64,000 bases of DNA, from positions 1 to 64,000 of the forward strand of contig CADBQY010000112.1 in the NCBI GenBank assembly GCA_902796885.1. The letters run 5' to 3'. Under the pieces are notes generated by a model. It did no database searches and was not told the DNA's origin. It saw only the letters and a list, made by a program, of their open reading frames with translations. Origin of the DNA: an uncultured Planctomycetota bacterium. Its GTDB lineage: Bacteria > Planctomycetota > Planctomycetia > Pirellulales > Thermoguttaceae. The first letter of the stretch is position 1; each line of letters opens with the position of its first letter. Below are positions 9,600 to 17,228 of the stretch, in pieces. A program made the position numbers and the translations under genes.

Positions 9600-10163
9600 A
9601 TGACCGAAGAAAGCCCCTCTTCTCCCGAAAAGAATCCCGCGACGCCGAAAAGGATTCGCGTCTATTCCCGCAGAGGTGATCTGGGCGAAACTTCTCTTTT
9701 TTCCGGGCCGCGGGTCGGTAAAGACCATCCGCGGATCGAAGCCGTCGGCGAAGTCGACGAATTGAGCAGCGCGATCGGACTGGCCCGCTCGTTTGGTCTG
9801 CCGGCGCCGGCGGACGAAATCCTCGAAAGAATTCAGCGGAAGCTGATCGAAGTCGGCACCGAAATCACCGCGATGACCCCCGGTCGGCACGCGGTGCCGA
9901 CGGTTCAGCCGGAGGATATCCGCGGTCTGGAAGAGCTGATCGATTCGCTCGACGCCTCTCTCCCCCCGCTGAACTCGTTCGTTATTCCGGGCGGTTCCCC
10001 GGCGCAGGCGGCGCTGCACGTCGCACGAACGGTCTGCCGCCGAGCCGAACGCCGTCTGGTTGCCCTTCTGCGCGCCGACGCGTCTTTTTCGCGCCGTCTG
10101 GTCGCCTGGTTCAACCGTCTGGGCGATCTCCTCTTCGTTCTGAGCCGACATTGCGGCCGATAA
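9600..10163 (+). CDS. PduO-type cob(I)alamin adenosyltransferase
   Basis: Transfers adenosyl from ATP to cob(I)alamin to make coenzyme B12. The 187 residues have the typical N-terminal nucleotide-binding signature YSRRGDLGETSLFSG, the segment DHPRIEAVGEVDELSSAIGL, and the late helix RTVCRRAERRLVAL, all diagnostic of the PduO/MMAB family. The N-terminal extension of about 20 residues is Ser/Pro-rich. It follows the enolase-family gene by 11 bases and is probably co-transcribed with it. No B12-dependent enzyme is in the window, so the client is unknown. Confidence 0.93.
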   Translation: MTEESPSSPEKNPATPKRIRVYSRRGDLGETSLFSGPRVGKDHPRIEAVGEVDELSSAIGLARSFGLPAPADEILERIQRKLIEVGTEITAMTPGRHAVPTVQPEDIRGLEELIDSLDASLPPLNSFVIPGGSPAQAALHVARTVCRRAERRLVALLRADASFSRRLVAWFNRLGDLLFVLSRHCGR

Positions 10164-10359
10164 CTCCGGTGCGCGACGGCCGTCACCCTTGTTTCCGCGG
10201 GTTCGGCGTCGGTTTCTTCTTTTCCCGCGGCATGGGTTTGGATTGCTTTTGACGAAAAGTCCGGTCAAACCGTTCTCTCCCGAAAAAACGGTTAAAGTTA
10301 GTTGTTCGGTATTTCCGATTAATGTTCCGGCAGCAGAAAAGCTTCCACGAATTCTTCAA

Positions 10360-10549
10360 ATCGAGTGAGTTCGTATTGTCAGCGGTCCTCTAGGGGGATG
10401 CGGTGATGACGAGACGCCCCTCCACTCGATCCCTGCAAGCTCGAAGGATTTTGCGGAGTTTTACCGTCGGCCAGCGCCGGCGATGCCGCGCCTTACCGAT
10501 TCGGAGCGTTTCGGCGGAGAGCGTAACCGGAACATTTTGTTCCGTTTTT
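10360..10549 (+). ncRNA. Candidate small structured RNA ending in an intrinsic terminator
   Basis: The outer stem ATCGAGTG (10360-10367) pairs with CACTCGAT (10423-10430); an inner stem AGGGG (10392-10396) pairs with CCCCT (10417-10421), leaving a conserved-looking internal GATGACGAGACG loop. A terminator closes the transcript at 10549. The 5' end is not known; AT-richer sequence at 10290-10330 could hold a promoter. It could instead be only the long 3' untranslated region of the adenosyltransferase mRNA. Confidence 0.35.
10528..10549 (+). terminator. Intrinsic terminator
   Basis: CGGAACA, loop TTT, TGTTCCG, then TTTTT: a 7-bp perfect stem with a U tract. It ends either the adenosyltransferase transcript or a separate small RNA. 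Confidence 0.75.
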
Positions 10550-10819
10550 ACGGTTTTTGCTCACCTTGACCGTTGAAACAGCCGAAATAGAGAAAAGCAT
10601 TTTTCGGAACCCTCCGAAGATTCTGATTCTCAGGTGAGGAGGAGATTCCCCTGCCACGAAGGCGGGATGATGTCATTAGGTAGTTTCCGAAGGAGCGGAA
10701 CGCCTTTCGGAACGCGAGGACACCGATGATTCGTCTTCAGCGGAATTGGGGAAAGTCGGGAATCAATGGAGTTGTACCCGACTTAGTCACAAGCGTTAAT
10801 TTTAATCGGAGAGCCTGCA

Positions 10820-11392
10820 ATGAAGGTTTTTACAACTGGACAGGTCGCCAAGATCTGTAAAGTGGCCCCTCGCACCGTTAGCAAATGGTTTGATTCAGGG
10901 CGTCTTAAGGGGTATCGCATTCCCGGATCCCAGGATCGTCGTATTCCTCGCGAATATCTGATCAAATTCCTGAAGGAACACGGGATGCCGACGGGAGATC
11001 TCGAAGACGAGACTCTGGCGAAAGTTCTTATCGTCGCCCAAGACCAGGTTCTGGTCGAAAATCTCAAACGTGAACTTCCGGTCGACAAGGCGTTCCGCGT
11101 CGCGGTCGCCGCGAGCGGGTTCGATGCCGGGATCCAAGCCGAAAGCTTCCATCCTGACTGCATCATTGTCGATTTCTCGATCGGACGTGCCGAAGCCCTC
11201 CAGATCTGCCAGAATCTGAGACGGAGTTCGGATTTTTCCGATGTCATTCTGATGGCGCTTCTTCCCGACGACGGAAGCAATACCTCGTTCGACCGTTCGA
11301 GCATCAACGAAACGTTCCGTAAACCGTTCGATTCCGCCCTCCTGGCGGAACGGCTCCGGTCCCTGATCGGGTCGCGGAAAGAGCTCGTCTGA
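10820..11392 (+). CDS. HTH (MerR/excisionase-type) protein fused to a degenerate response-regulator receiver domain
   Basis: Residues 1-55 form a winged HTH of the MerR/excisionase type (TTGQVAKICKVAPRTVSKWF, then GYRIPGSQDRRIPREYLI). Residues 67-188 resemble a CheY-like receiver. D118 (IIVDFS) matches the phospho-acceptor and K168 (RKPFD) the conserved lysine. The acidic Mg-binding pair after strand 1 is replaced by A73-Q74 (LIVAQDQ), and the usual Thr/Ser after strand 4 is hydrophobic, so ordinary phosphorylation is doubtful. It is single-gene, with a terminator directly downstream and a long hairpin-rich leader. It is likely a DNA-binding regulator whose input is unknown. Confidence 0.85.
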   Translation: MKVFTTGQVAKICKVAPRTVSKWFDSGRLKGYRIPGSQDRRIPREYLIKFLKEHGMPTGDLEDETLAKVLIVAQDQVLVENLKRELPVDKAFRVAVAASGFDAGIQAESFHPDCIIVDFSIGRAEALQICQNLRRSSDFSDVILMALLPDDGSNTSFDRSSINETFRKPFDSALLAERLRSLIGSRKELV

Positions 11393-11424
11393 CCGACGGC
11401 GCGCGATAAGCGTTTAAGAATCTC

Positions 11425-11470
11425 AAAGGCGGAGGGAGACTTTTCGGAGTCTTCGCTCCGCCTTTCCTTT
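11425..11470 (+). terminator. Intrinsic terminator after the HTH-receiver gene
   Basis: AAAGGCGGAG (11425-11434) pairs perfectly with CTCCGCCTTT (11456-11465), with an inner AGACT/AGTCT stem and a following CCTTT tail. It lies 33 bases after the stop codon. Confidence 0.75.
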
Positions 11471-11562
11471 CTGGCTCCCTATTCAAAAAAATCGATTCTC
11501 GATTAGAATAGCGGTATCGGAAACCGAGTTTTGAAGTTGCTATAGGGTGTTAAAGGAACGGG

Positions 11563-12600
11563 ATGGTTCGACCTGAAGAATCGGCCGCGGCGATCGCGGC
11601 ACCGGAAGAATTGGCGCCGGTCTATCGTCTGGCCGAGTCGGATCTTGAACAGGTCGGAACGCTTATCTTAGAACAGCTTTCCCATGCCGATTCGACGATC
11701 GACGAAATCCTCCGCTATTCGTTCCGTCTGGGCGGGAAACGGCTTCGCCCTCTCCTTCTGATCCTTTCGGCGCGCGCCTGCGGCCGGCTCGAATGGGAGC
11801 ATTATCAATGTGCCGCCGCTCTGGAAATGATCCATACCGGCTCGCTGATCCACGACGATATTCTGGACGGCGCGCGTTTCCGCCGCCATCTCGAAACGCT
11901 CAACCTGCGCTGGAATTCTCATTTCGCGGTCCTGGCGGGTGACCTTCTCCTGACCAAGGCGATCGCGCTGATCACCGGGTGCGGCCGGGCGGAAGTCTAT
12001 CCGATCGTTGCCGACGCCTGTCGGCGTACTTGCGAGGGGGAACTCCTGCAGGTCGCCTCGCAGGGACGGCTCGACCTTTCGCGCGCCGAGTACGACCGGA
12101 TTATCGAGGGGAAGACCGCCGCTCTGCTGGAGACCGCGTGCCGGCTGGGCGCCTCGCTCGCCGGCCGGACCGAATCGACCGTCGATCTCTTTACGCGGTT
12201 CGGACGCGCGTTGGGAATGGCGTTTCAGATTTTCGACGACGTACTCGATCTGACGGGGACCGACGACAAGACCGGAAAGACCCTGGGAACCGACCTGATC
12301 AACCGAAAACTGACCCTCCCGGCGATCCATTTCCTGCAAACCGCGCCGGAATCCGAAAAATCGACCTTTCTGAATCTCCTGGGCGCTGACCCGTTCGGCC
12401 CGGCTCAGGCGGAAGAGGCGCGCGGAATCCTCCTGGCAAGCCGATCGGTCGACTACGCCCGAAAGACGGCGATGGATTTGGTTCACCGGGCGATCGGCCT
12501 GTTGGAAGAGTTCGGCAGGGGGGAAGACGGCCCGGACCGCCTTGCCGCGCTGGATGCTCTGCGGCGGATCGCCGCGTTTATCGCCGATCGGAATATGTAG
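11563..12600 (+). CDS. Polyprenyl (long-chain isoprenyl) diphosphate synthase
   Basis: Condenses isopentenyl diphosphate units onto an allylic diphosphate, for example for the quinone side chain. The 345 residues include the GGKRLRPLL motif, the first Asp-rich motif in LIHDDILDGA, and the second in FQIFDDVLDLTG, followed by the chain-end GKTLGTDLINRKLTLPA segment. Length and motif order fit octaprenyl or heptaprenyl synthases better than short-chain FPP/GGPP synthases, but chain length cannot be read reliably. The start has a good AAAGGA ribosome-binding site. It is flanked by a terminator upstream and a gap of about 270 bases downstream, so it is probably monocistronic. Confidence 0.93.
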   Translation: MVRPEESAAAIAAPEELAPVYRLAESDLEQVGTLILEQLSHADSTIDEILRYSFRLGGKRLRPLLLILSARACGRLEWEHYQCAAALEMIHTGSLIHDDILDGARFRRHLETLNLRWNSHFAVLAGDLLLTKAIALITGCGRAEVYPIVADACRRTCEGELLQVASQGRLDLSRAEYDRIIEGKTAALLETACRLGASLAGRTESTVDLFTRFGRALGMAFQIFDDVLDLTGTDDKTGKTLGTDLINRKLTLPAIHFLQTAPESEKSTFLNLLGADPFGPAQAEEARGILLASRSVDYARKTAMDLVHRAIGLLEEFGRGEDGPDRLAALDALRRIAAFIADRNM

Positions 12601-12718
12601 CCCGCCGTAGCGGTTCGCTCCAAGGATCGTGAGATTTTTTCCTTTGCCGCGATACCGAAATCGTAAGGGGGGCGGTACCTCTTCCTCTCGAATCCCCTCA
12701 GCTTCGGAAAAATTCATA

Positions 12719-12747
12719 TTGTCCGCTCGTCCCATATAAACTATATT
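12719..12747 (+). promoter_or_regulatory. Candidate sigma-70 promoter of the flagellar export operon
   Basis: TTGTCC (12719-12724), a 17-base spacer and TATATT (12742-12747) match sigma-70 boxes at 4/6 and 5/6. Transcription would start near 12754, giving a leader of about 115 bases before the first gene of the pseudo-hydrolase/fliNOPQR/flhB operon. Confidence 0.5.
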
Positions 12748-12867
12748 GCAGGGGCGCCGGTTGGAGGAAGAAATCTTCTCGTTTCGGGAATCCGTTTGAG
12801 CCGCTGCGTAGTATTTCCTGAGAGGATTCGCAATGAGGCGGATCCCGTGCCGACAGAACAAGGTATC

Positions 12868-13686
12868 ATGTCAAATTCAGAAAAGCTCGATCAGTTAACG
12901 TCAGGGAAGAGTTTCGGACACCGCGGAATGATCCGAAAGACGGTCAAGCCCTACATCCGGGAGAGTGTTCCGGTCCGACGCCCCGCGATTTCGCCGAAAA
13001 AGTCCGATTTCTACCTCTTCTCCCCGATTCACTACGAACCGAAATACGCCTATCCCCTTTTGGTTTGGTTCCATTCTCCCGGCGCCGACGAGACGGAAAT
13101 CTTTCGCGTGATGCCGCAACTGAGTCTTCGCAACTATGTGGCGGTCGCCCCGCGCGGCCTGACCGCCGAAGAGACCGGCGTTTCGCAAACCGACCGATGC
13201 CGTTCGGTCGACGGGAACGTCGGACGTTTTTCCGCCCTCTACGACTGGTCCGAAACCGACACGGCGCTCGATTGCGCCGAAGTTCGTGTCTTCGAGGCGA
13301 TCGGCCGGGCGCGCCTGCGCTGTCATCTGGCACCGAACCGTGTCTTCCTGGCGGGGGTCGGCGCGGGAGGCTCAATGGCCATGTGTCTTGGCGCGCGTTA
13401 CCCTGAAAAGTTTGCCGGAGTGATCTCTTTTTCCGGCGGGTTCCCGATGCTTCCCTCGTCTCTGGCCAAATGGGGAGCGCTCCGACACCTTCCGATGATG
13501 ATGATGATCGGGTCGAAGAATCCCGCGTTCCCCCCCGCGACGGTTTCGAAACAGCTTCGCCTCTTCCACACCGCCGGAATGTCGGTTTCGATCCGACAGT
13601 ACCGGACGGCTGAAGATACCGCGCCGACGATGTTTCGCGACGCGAACCAGTGGATAATGCAGCGGATCGCCCCGTCGGCCTCCTGA
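12868..13686 (+). CDS. Alpha/beta-hydrolase-fold protein with lost catalytic triad, first gene of the flagellar operon
   Basis: The 272 residues follow the esterase/PHB-depolymerase-like pattern: YPLLVWFHSPGADE (oxyanion strand), RVFLAGVGAGGSMAMCLGA (nucleophile elbow), then late strands with MMMIGSKNPAFP. The nucleophile position in GxSxG is Gly165, the usual acid Asp is Asn (SKNP), and the usual His is replaced in TAEDTAPTMFRD. It should therefore lack hydrolase activity. ATG 12868 (AAGGT upstream) is preferred to an in-frame TTG at 12796. fliN follows after 5 bases, so a structural or chaperone role linked to the flagellum is possible but only inferred. Confidence 0.8.
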   Translation: MSNSEKLDQLTSGKSFGHRGMIRKTVKPYIRESVPVRRPAISPKKSDFYLFSPIHYEPKYAYPLLVWFHSPGADETEIFRVMPQLSLRNYVAVAPRGLTAEETGVSQTDRCRSVDGNVGRFSALYDWSETDTALDCAEVRVFEAIGRARLRCHLAPNRVFLAGVGAGGSMAMCLGARYPEKFAGVISFSGGFPMLPSSLAKWGALRHLPMMMMIGSKNPAFPPATVSKQLRLFHTAGMSVSIRQYRTAEDTAPTMFRDANQWIMQRIAPSAS

Positions 13687-13691
13687 AATCC

Positions 13692-14000
13692 ATGCCGCAA
13701 CGATACACCGACAAAATCATCGAACAGGCCGATCGCGCGCTCGAGGCGCTCGGAAACGAATTCGCCCAAAAAGCCCCGCCGACCGAGTCGGCGGTTTTGG
13801 AGATCGAATTCGGCGCGCTCGACGTTCCTTCGTCCCGTATTCCGGTCCTTGGCGTCGGGACGATCCTCCCGCTTAACGAACCCGCCGAGCCGACCGTGAC
13901 CCTCTACTATGGGGGAGAGCGCGCGGCGGAAGGGGTTCTAATGGTACAAAACGGTATGATTGCGGTGAAAATCACACGAAAATACGACGGTTCGGATTGA
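13692..14000 (+). CDS. fliN: FliN-like flagellar C-ring/SpoA domain protein
   Basis: A 102-residue protein whose C-terminal 65 residues fit a FliN/FliM SpoA domain: a core resembling IPVLGVGTILPLNEPAEP, then LYYGGERAAEGVLMVQNGMI and VKITRKY. FliN forms the switch ring that docks export substrates and controls rotation. It is short but within the FliN range, with only a 30-residue N-terminal region. ATG 13692 follows the previous stop by 5 bases; an upstream in-frame start would overlap the hydrolase-like gene. The stop overlaps the fliO start (TGATG). Similarity is moderate, so the call leans partly on position next to fliO-fliP. Confidence 0.8.
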   Translation: MPQRYTDKIIEQADRALEALGNEFAQKAPPTESAVLEIEFGALDVPSSRIPVLGVGTILPLNEPAEPTVTLYYGGERAAEGVLMVQNGMIAVKITRKYDGSD

Positions 14001-14494
14001 TGAAAGCAACTCTCTCCCCGCAAAGTCCCTTTCACCGGATAAACGCCGCGGCACTCTCGCTAGTGATCTTCGCGGCTCTTTTTGCCTTTAGTCCGGTTTC
14101 GGCGAGCGCGGATGACGAGTCGCCCGCGCTCGAAAAGACTCCGATCCACTTTTCGGCCGACGCCCCGAAAAAAAGCGAACCGACGGCGAAACATCTCCTT
14201 CTCGACGGCGTGGCGAAACTCTTGTTGGTTCTGGCGGCGGTCTTCGCCCTCTTCTGGTTTCTCCGCCGATTCCAAGCGGCTGGGCGCGGAGTTCCCGCTC
14301 CCGGCGGCGCTTTCGACGTTCTTTCGCTCGTTCCCCTTTCGGCAAAAAGCCGTCTGGCGCTCGTCCGCTTCGGCGGTCGGCTTCTTCTCCTTTCGGTCAC
14401 CGGCGAGCGGATCGAAAAGCTCGCCGAGACGGGAGATCCCGACGAAGTCGCGCGCATCGGCGAAGCGATTAAGCGAAAGGGGACGCCGCAATGA
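14000..14494 (+). CDS. fliO: Flagellar export-gate assembly protein FliO
   Basis: FliO helps assemble the FliP ring of the flagellar type III export gate. The 164 residues show an N-terminal signal-like hydrophobic stretch (residues about 14-34), a periplasmic linker, one membrane segment (LLLVLAAVFALFWFLRRF) and a cytoplasmic domain with VLSLVPLSAKSRLALVRFGG, typical of FliO. FliO is poorly conserved, and its place directly before fliP supports the call. It overlaps fliN by one base and fliP by four (ATGA), which indicates translational coupling. Confidence 0.87.
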   Translation: MKATLSPQSPFHRINAAALSLVIFAALFAFSPVSASADDESPALEKTPIHFSADAPKKSEPTAKHLLLDGVAKLLLVLAAVFALFWFLRRFQAAGRGVPAPGGAFDVLSLVPLSAKSRLALVRFGGRLLLLSVTGERIEKLAETGDPDEVARIGEAIKRKGTPQ

Positions 14495-15291
14495 AATCTT
14501 TCCTTCTGTACGGCGTGTTGTTTCTCTCTGCGATCTTTGTCGCTCCCGGCGCTTTCGCCGAGTCCGGATCGGCGGGAGAGGCGCTTACGAAGGCGACCTC
14601 GGCGCTTACCGAAAAAGCGCATGCTCTTCCGCCGATTGTCAACGAAGCGCTCGGCGGCGGGAATCTGCCCCTTCTGTTCGCGCTCCTGGCGGTCGTCCCC
14701 GCGCTTCTCATCGCGGCGACCTGCTATGTGCGGGTGATCACGGTTCTTTCCCTATTGCGTCAGGCGATCGGTCTGGCGCAGATTCCCTCGACGCAGATTC
14801 TGGCGATCCTCAGTTTCCTTTTAACGTTCCTGGTGATGACGCCGACCTGGACGCGCGTCTATCGTGAGGCGTGGGTTCCTTTCTCGCAGGAGCAGATCGA
14901 TTTTCAGGAAGCTGTGCGCCGGGGCGAGACGCCGGTCCGCACCTTTTTATGGAAACAGATCGAACGTTCCCGCAATACCGGGCAGATCGCCCTTTTTCTC
15001 CGATCGATCCCGGACGCCGAGATGCCCGAGTATTACGAGGATATTCCCTGGCGCGCTCTCCTTCCGGCGTTCATTCTCAGCGAGCTGAAAACCGCGTTCT
15101 TCATCGGCCTTCAGCTTTTTCTCCCCTTCGTGATCATCGATCTTGTCGTCTCGGGCGTGATGGTTTCGATGGGGATGATGATGCTTCCGCCGACCGTCGT
15201 TTCCCTTCCGTTCAAGTTGATGCTTTTTGTGCTGCTCGACGCGTGGGACCCCGTTGTTCAGATGCTGATCGACAGCTTCAGTTTTGTGTAG
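14491..15291 (+). CDS. fliP: Flagellar export-gate protein FliP
   Basis: FliP is the core channel subunit of the flagellar type III export gate. The 266 residues start with a cleavable signal peptide (cut after GAFA), as usual for FliP, followed by four hydrophobic segments. Family signatures include SLLRQAIGLAQIPSTQILA, LTFLVMTPTW, a loop with FLWKQIERSR, and LLPAFILSELKTAFFIGLQL and FVIIDLVVSGVMVSMGMMML near the C-terminus. Length is slightly above E. coli FliP. It is coupled to fliO by a four-base overlap and lies 9 bases before fliQ. Confidence 0.96.
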   Translation: MKSFLLYGVLFLSAIFVAPGAFAESGSAGEALTKATSALTEKAHALPPIVNEALGGGNLPLLFALLAVVPALLIAATCYVRVITVLSLLRQAIGLAQIPSTQILAILSFLLTFLVMTPTWTRVYREAWVPFSQEQIDFQEAVRRGETPVRTFLWKQIERSRNTGQIALFLRSIPDAEMPEYYEDIPWRALLPAFILSELKTAFFIGLQLFLPFVIIDLVVSGVMVSMGMMMLPPTVVSLPFKLMLFVLLDAWDPVVQMLIDSFSFV

Positions 15292-15300
15292 GAGGGCGAA

Positions 15301-15582
15301 ATGATTGAACCGGACGCCGTCCTTGCTCTGTGTCAAAATTTCTTCTGGCAGACCCTGACCCTTCTGGCTCCGATTTTGATCGCGGGGATCGCGGTCGGTC
15401 TGTTGATCGGCGTCCTTCAAGCCGCGACGCAGATTCAGGAGCAGACCCTTTCGATCGCGGCGAAGGTGATCGTCATGGGGTTCGCCGCGCTCCGTCTTCT
15501 CCCCTGGATGACCGCGCGTCTTCTCGACTACTCGCGGGAATTGATCGCCGGAATCACTCAGGGGATCGGAGGGACCTTCTGA
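15301..15582 (+). CDS. fliQ: Flagellar export-gate protein FliQ
   Basis: A small (93 residues) two-helix membrane subunit of the FliPQR export gate. Sequence pattern FFWQTLTLLAPILIAGIAVG and LLIGVLQAATQIQEQTLSIA, followed by PWMTARLLDYSREL, is characteristic. The start has a strong GGAGG ribosome-binding site, and its stop overlaps the fliR start (TGATG). Confidence 0.95.
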   Translation: MIEPDAVLALCQNFFWQTLTLLAPILIAGIAVGLLIGVLQAATQIQEQTLSIAAKVIVMGFAALRLLPWMTARLLDYSRELIAGITQGIGGTF

Positions 15583-16367
15583 TGGGCGCCGCCGCGGCGC
15601 TTGGCGCGCCGACCGTCTGGCTGGCGTTTCTGGTCTTCGCGCGGGTCGCGGGACTCCTCTGGGTCATGCCGGTGATCGGGGGACGGCGTGTTCCCCGAAC
15701 GGTCCGGCTGACCGAAGCGCTTGTTCTGGCGGTCGCCGTTCTTCCTTCCCTCTGGCATCTGAACCTCACGCCCCCCGCCGCGCCCGCCGAGAAGCTGTTC
15801 TTCATGGTCAGCGAATACCTGATCGGTCTGGCGATCGGCGCGTCGGCGGCGATTTTCTTTACCGCGGTTTCGGTCGGCGCCGCGCTCGTCAGCCGGGTCG
15901 GCGGATTTTCGGCGGCGGCCGCGCTCGATCCGGAATTGGGCGAAGAGAACGGCGCGCTGGAAACGCTCCTTTACCTCGCGGCGCTCGCGGTTTTTCTGGC
16001 GACGGGCGGACTTGAAAAATTCATGACGGCGGTCATTTCTCTCTACGAAGCGTTTCCTCCCGGAACACTTTTTGCTCCGGAAAGCGCCGTTTCGACCTTG
16101 ACGGCCCTTCTGTCACAGGCGGCGGCGTTAGGCGCGACGACGGCGTTACCGATCCTGGCGGCGCTTTTCGCTCTTTGGCTCGGAAGCGCTTTGTTAAACC
16201 GCGTCGCCTCGCAACTCCATTTTTTGACAATGACGCTCACCTTTTCGGGGAATTTGCTGGCGACGCTTTTTGTATTACATTTGGCGCTCGGCGGGATTCT
16301 CCTTTTGGTCGGGACACGACTCCCCGACTGGAACGCGCTCCTTCCTTCCCTTTTTTCGTCGCTGTAA
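15582..16367 (+). CDS. fliR: Flagellar export-gate protein FliR
   Basis: FliR completes the FliPQR gate. The 261 residues begin MGAAAALGAPTVWLAFLVFA and contain several hydrophobic segments, with the family-like RVAGLLWVMPVIGGRRVPR and YLIGLAIGASAAIFFTAVSV. The open frame extends upstream through fliQ, but the ATG at 15582, overlapping the fliQ stop, gives the correct family length and N-terminus. FlhB follows after 12 bases with a good ribosome-binding site. Confidence 0.93.
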   Translation: MGAAAALGAPTVWLAFLVFARVAGLLWVMPVIGGRRVPRTVRLTEALVLAVAVLPSLWHLNLTPPAAPAEKLFFMVSEYLIGLAIGASAAIFFTAVSVGAALVSRVGGFSAAAALDPELGEENGALETLLYLAALAVFLATGGLEKFMTAVISLYEAFPPGTLFAPESAVSTLTALLSQAAALGATTALPILAALFALWLGSALLNRVASQLHFLTMTLTFSGNLLATLFVLHLALGGILLLVGTRLPDWNALLPSLFSSL

Positions 16368-16379
16368 GAGGAGGAACCG

Positions 16380-17090
16380 ATGAGCGATCATGAAAATCGT
16401 ACCGAAGTCCCGACGATCAAAAGGATCAACCAGGCGCGCGCCGAGGGTAAGTTTCCCGCGGTCGGCCTTTTTACCGGAACGCTCCTTTTTTTCGCGATGC
16501 TCCTGATCGTGGAACTTTCCGCCGCCGGGTGCGTCGAACGTTTCCTGGTTTGGTCGCGCCGGCTCCGTCAGATGACGGCCGATTTGACTCCCGACTCCCT
16601 TGTCAACGAGGCGGCGCGCGGCTTTTTGCCCTTCCTGCCCCTGATGGCGGCCCTGGCGTCGGCCGCTCTTTTTCTTCCACCGATGACCGCGTGGCTGACG
16701 CGCGGTTGGGCGTTTCTCCCCGAAAAGACGGTCCCCGACTTTTCCCGCCTTCTGCCGAAACTCGGCGCTTTTTTTTCGCTCGACGCGCTCTGGCGTCTCC
16801 TTTTAGCCGCGGTCCAGATTCTGGGAACGATCTGGCTGGTTACGTTTTGGATTCGGCGTGTGGCGACGGGAGAAGAGTATCTGAGCTCCGCGTCGGGCGA
16901 GTGGCCCGGTCTTTTCCGCCGGTTTCTCTTTCCCCTGACGATCCGTCTGGCCCTCTTTTCAATCGGGGTTGCGCTGGCCGACCTTTTCTTTCAGCGATGG
17001 AAGTTTCAGCGAGACCTGCGGATGACTCCCGAAGAGGTGCGGCGCGAACAGCAGGAAGAGGAACGAAAATCTCCGCCGCGCCGGAATTGA
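16380..17090 (+). CDS. flhB: FlhB lacking the cytoplasmic autocleavage (NPTH) domain
   Basis: FlhB is the substrate-specificity switch of flagellar type III export. The 236 residues include the family N-terminus (ENRTEVPTIKRINQARAEGKF, equivalent to the usual E-KTE-AT-KR--AR--G), four membrane regions, and the linker after the last one (FQRDLRMTPEEVRREQQEEE). Here the protein ends, while typical FlhB continues for more than 100 residues with the self-cleaving NPTH domain. No continuation is seen in any frame: the next 130 bases are AT-rich and non-coding. GAGGAGG precedes the start. It is the last gene of the operon. Confidence 0.88.
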   Translation: MSDHENRTEVPTIKRINQARAEGKFPAVGLFTGTLLFFAMLLIVELSAAGCVERFLVWSRRLRQMTADLTPDSLVNEAARGFLPFLPLMAALASAALFLPPMTAWLTRGWAFLPEKTVPDFSRLLPKLGAFFSLDALWRLLLAAVQILGTIWLVTFWIRRVATGEEYLSSASGEWPGLFRRFLFPLTIRLALFSIGVALADLFFQRWKFQRDLRMTPEEVRREQQEEERKSPPRRN

Positions 17091-17200
17091 CTTTGCTATT
17101 TTATCTAAATATTCTATATTATCGTTGTAATCGGTAAATTCCGCAAAAAGCCAGATAAAACACTGATTTTTCGCCTTTTGTCCAGTATCCTTATCTTCTA

Positions 17201-17211
17201 TATGTTATAAT
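17201..17211 (+). promoter_or_regulatory. Extended -10 promoter candidate for the giant-protein operon
   Basis: TATGTTATAAT contains a perfect TATAAT plus an upstream TG of the extended -10 type. It lies 18 bases before the start codon at 17229, implying a very short leader that just includes AAGGG. The same 11-mer occurs at 37291 in front of the efflux operon. The -35 region is poor. Confidence 0.55.
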
Positions 17212-17228
17212 CCCATAAGGGTTATTCG

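Larger units (their letters stand above)
10164..10819 (+). other. 656-base gene-free stretch with a terminated RNA candidate and a hairpin-rich leader
   Basis: No convincing protein gene is found here. The left part contains a 71-base hairpin (10360-10430) and ends in an intrinsic terminator (10528-10549). The right part, which would be the leader of the HTH-receiver gene, has a near-perfect stem 10683-10693/10703-10713 and an 8-bp perfect stem 10753-10760/10777-10784 with a 16-base loop, ending 35 bases before the start codon. I could not match these to a known riboswitch class by eye. Confidence 0.55.

Noticed and set aside
10380-10430. GGGGGATG and GATGAC segments resembling a fluoride riboswitch or a hammerhead ribozyme core
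   Set aside because: The required spacing, second strand segments and helix II are not present, and the following gene is not a fluoride or ribozyme-associated gene.
12796-12867. TTG start extending the hydrolase-like protein by 24 residues
   Set aside because: The extension shows no family similarity and the ATG at 12868 has a better ribosome-binding context.
13050-13400. Alpha/beta-hydrolase protein as an active esterase
   Set aside because: The Ser, Asp and His expected for the triad are all replaced, so an enzymatic call is not supported.
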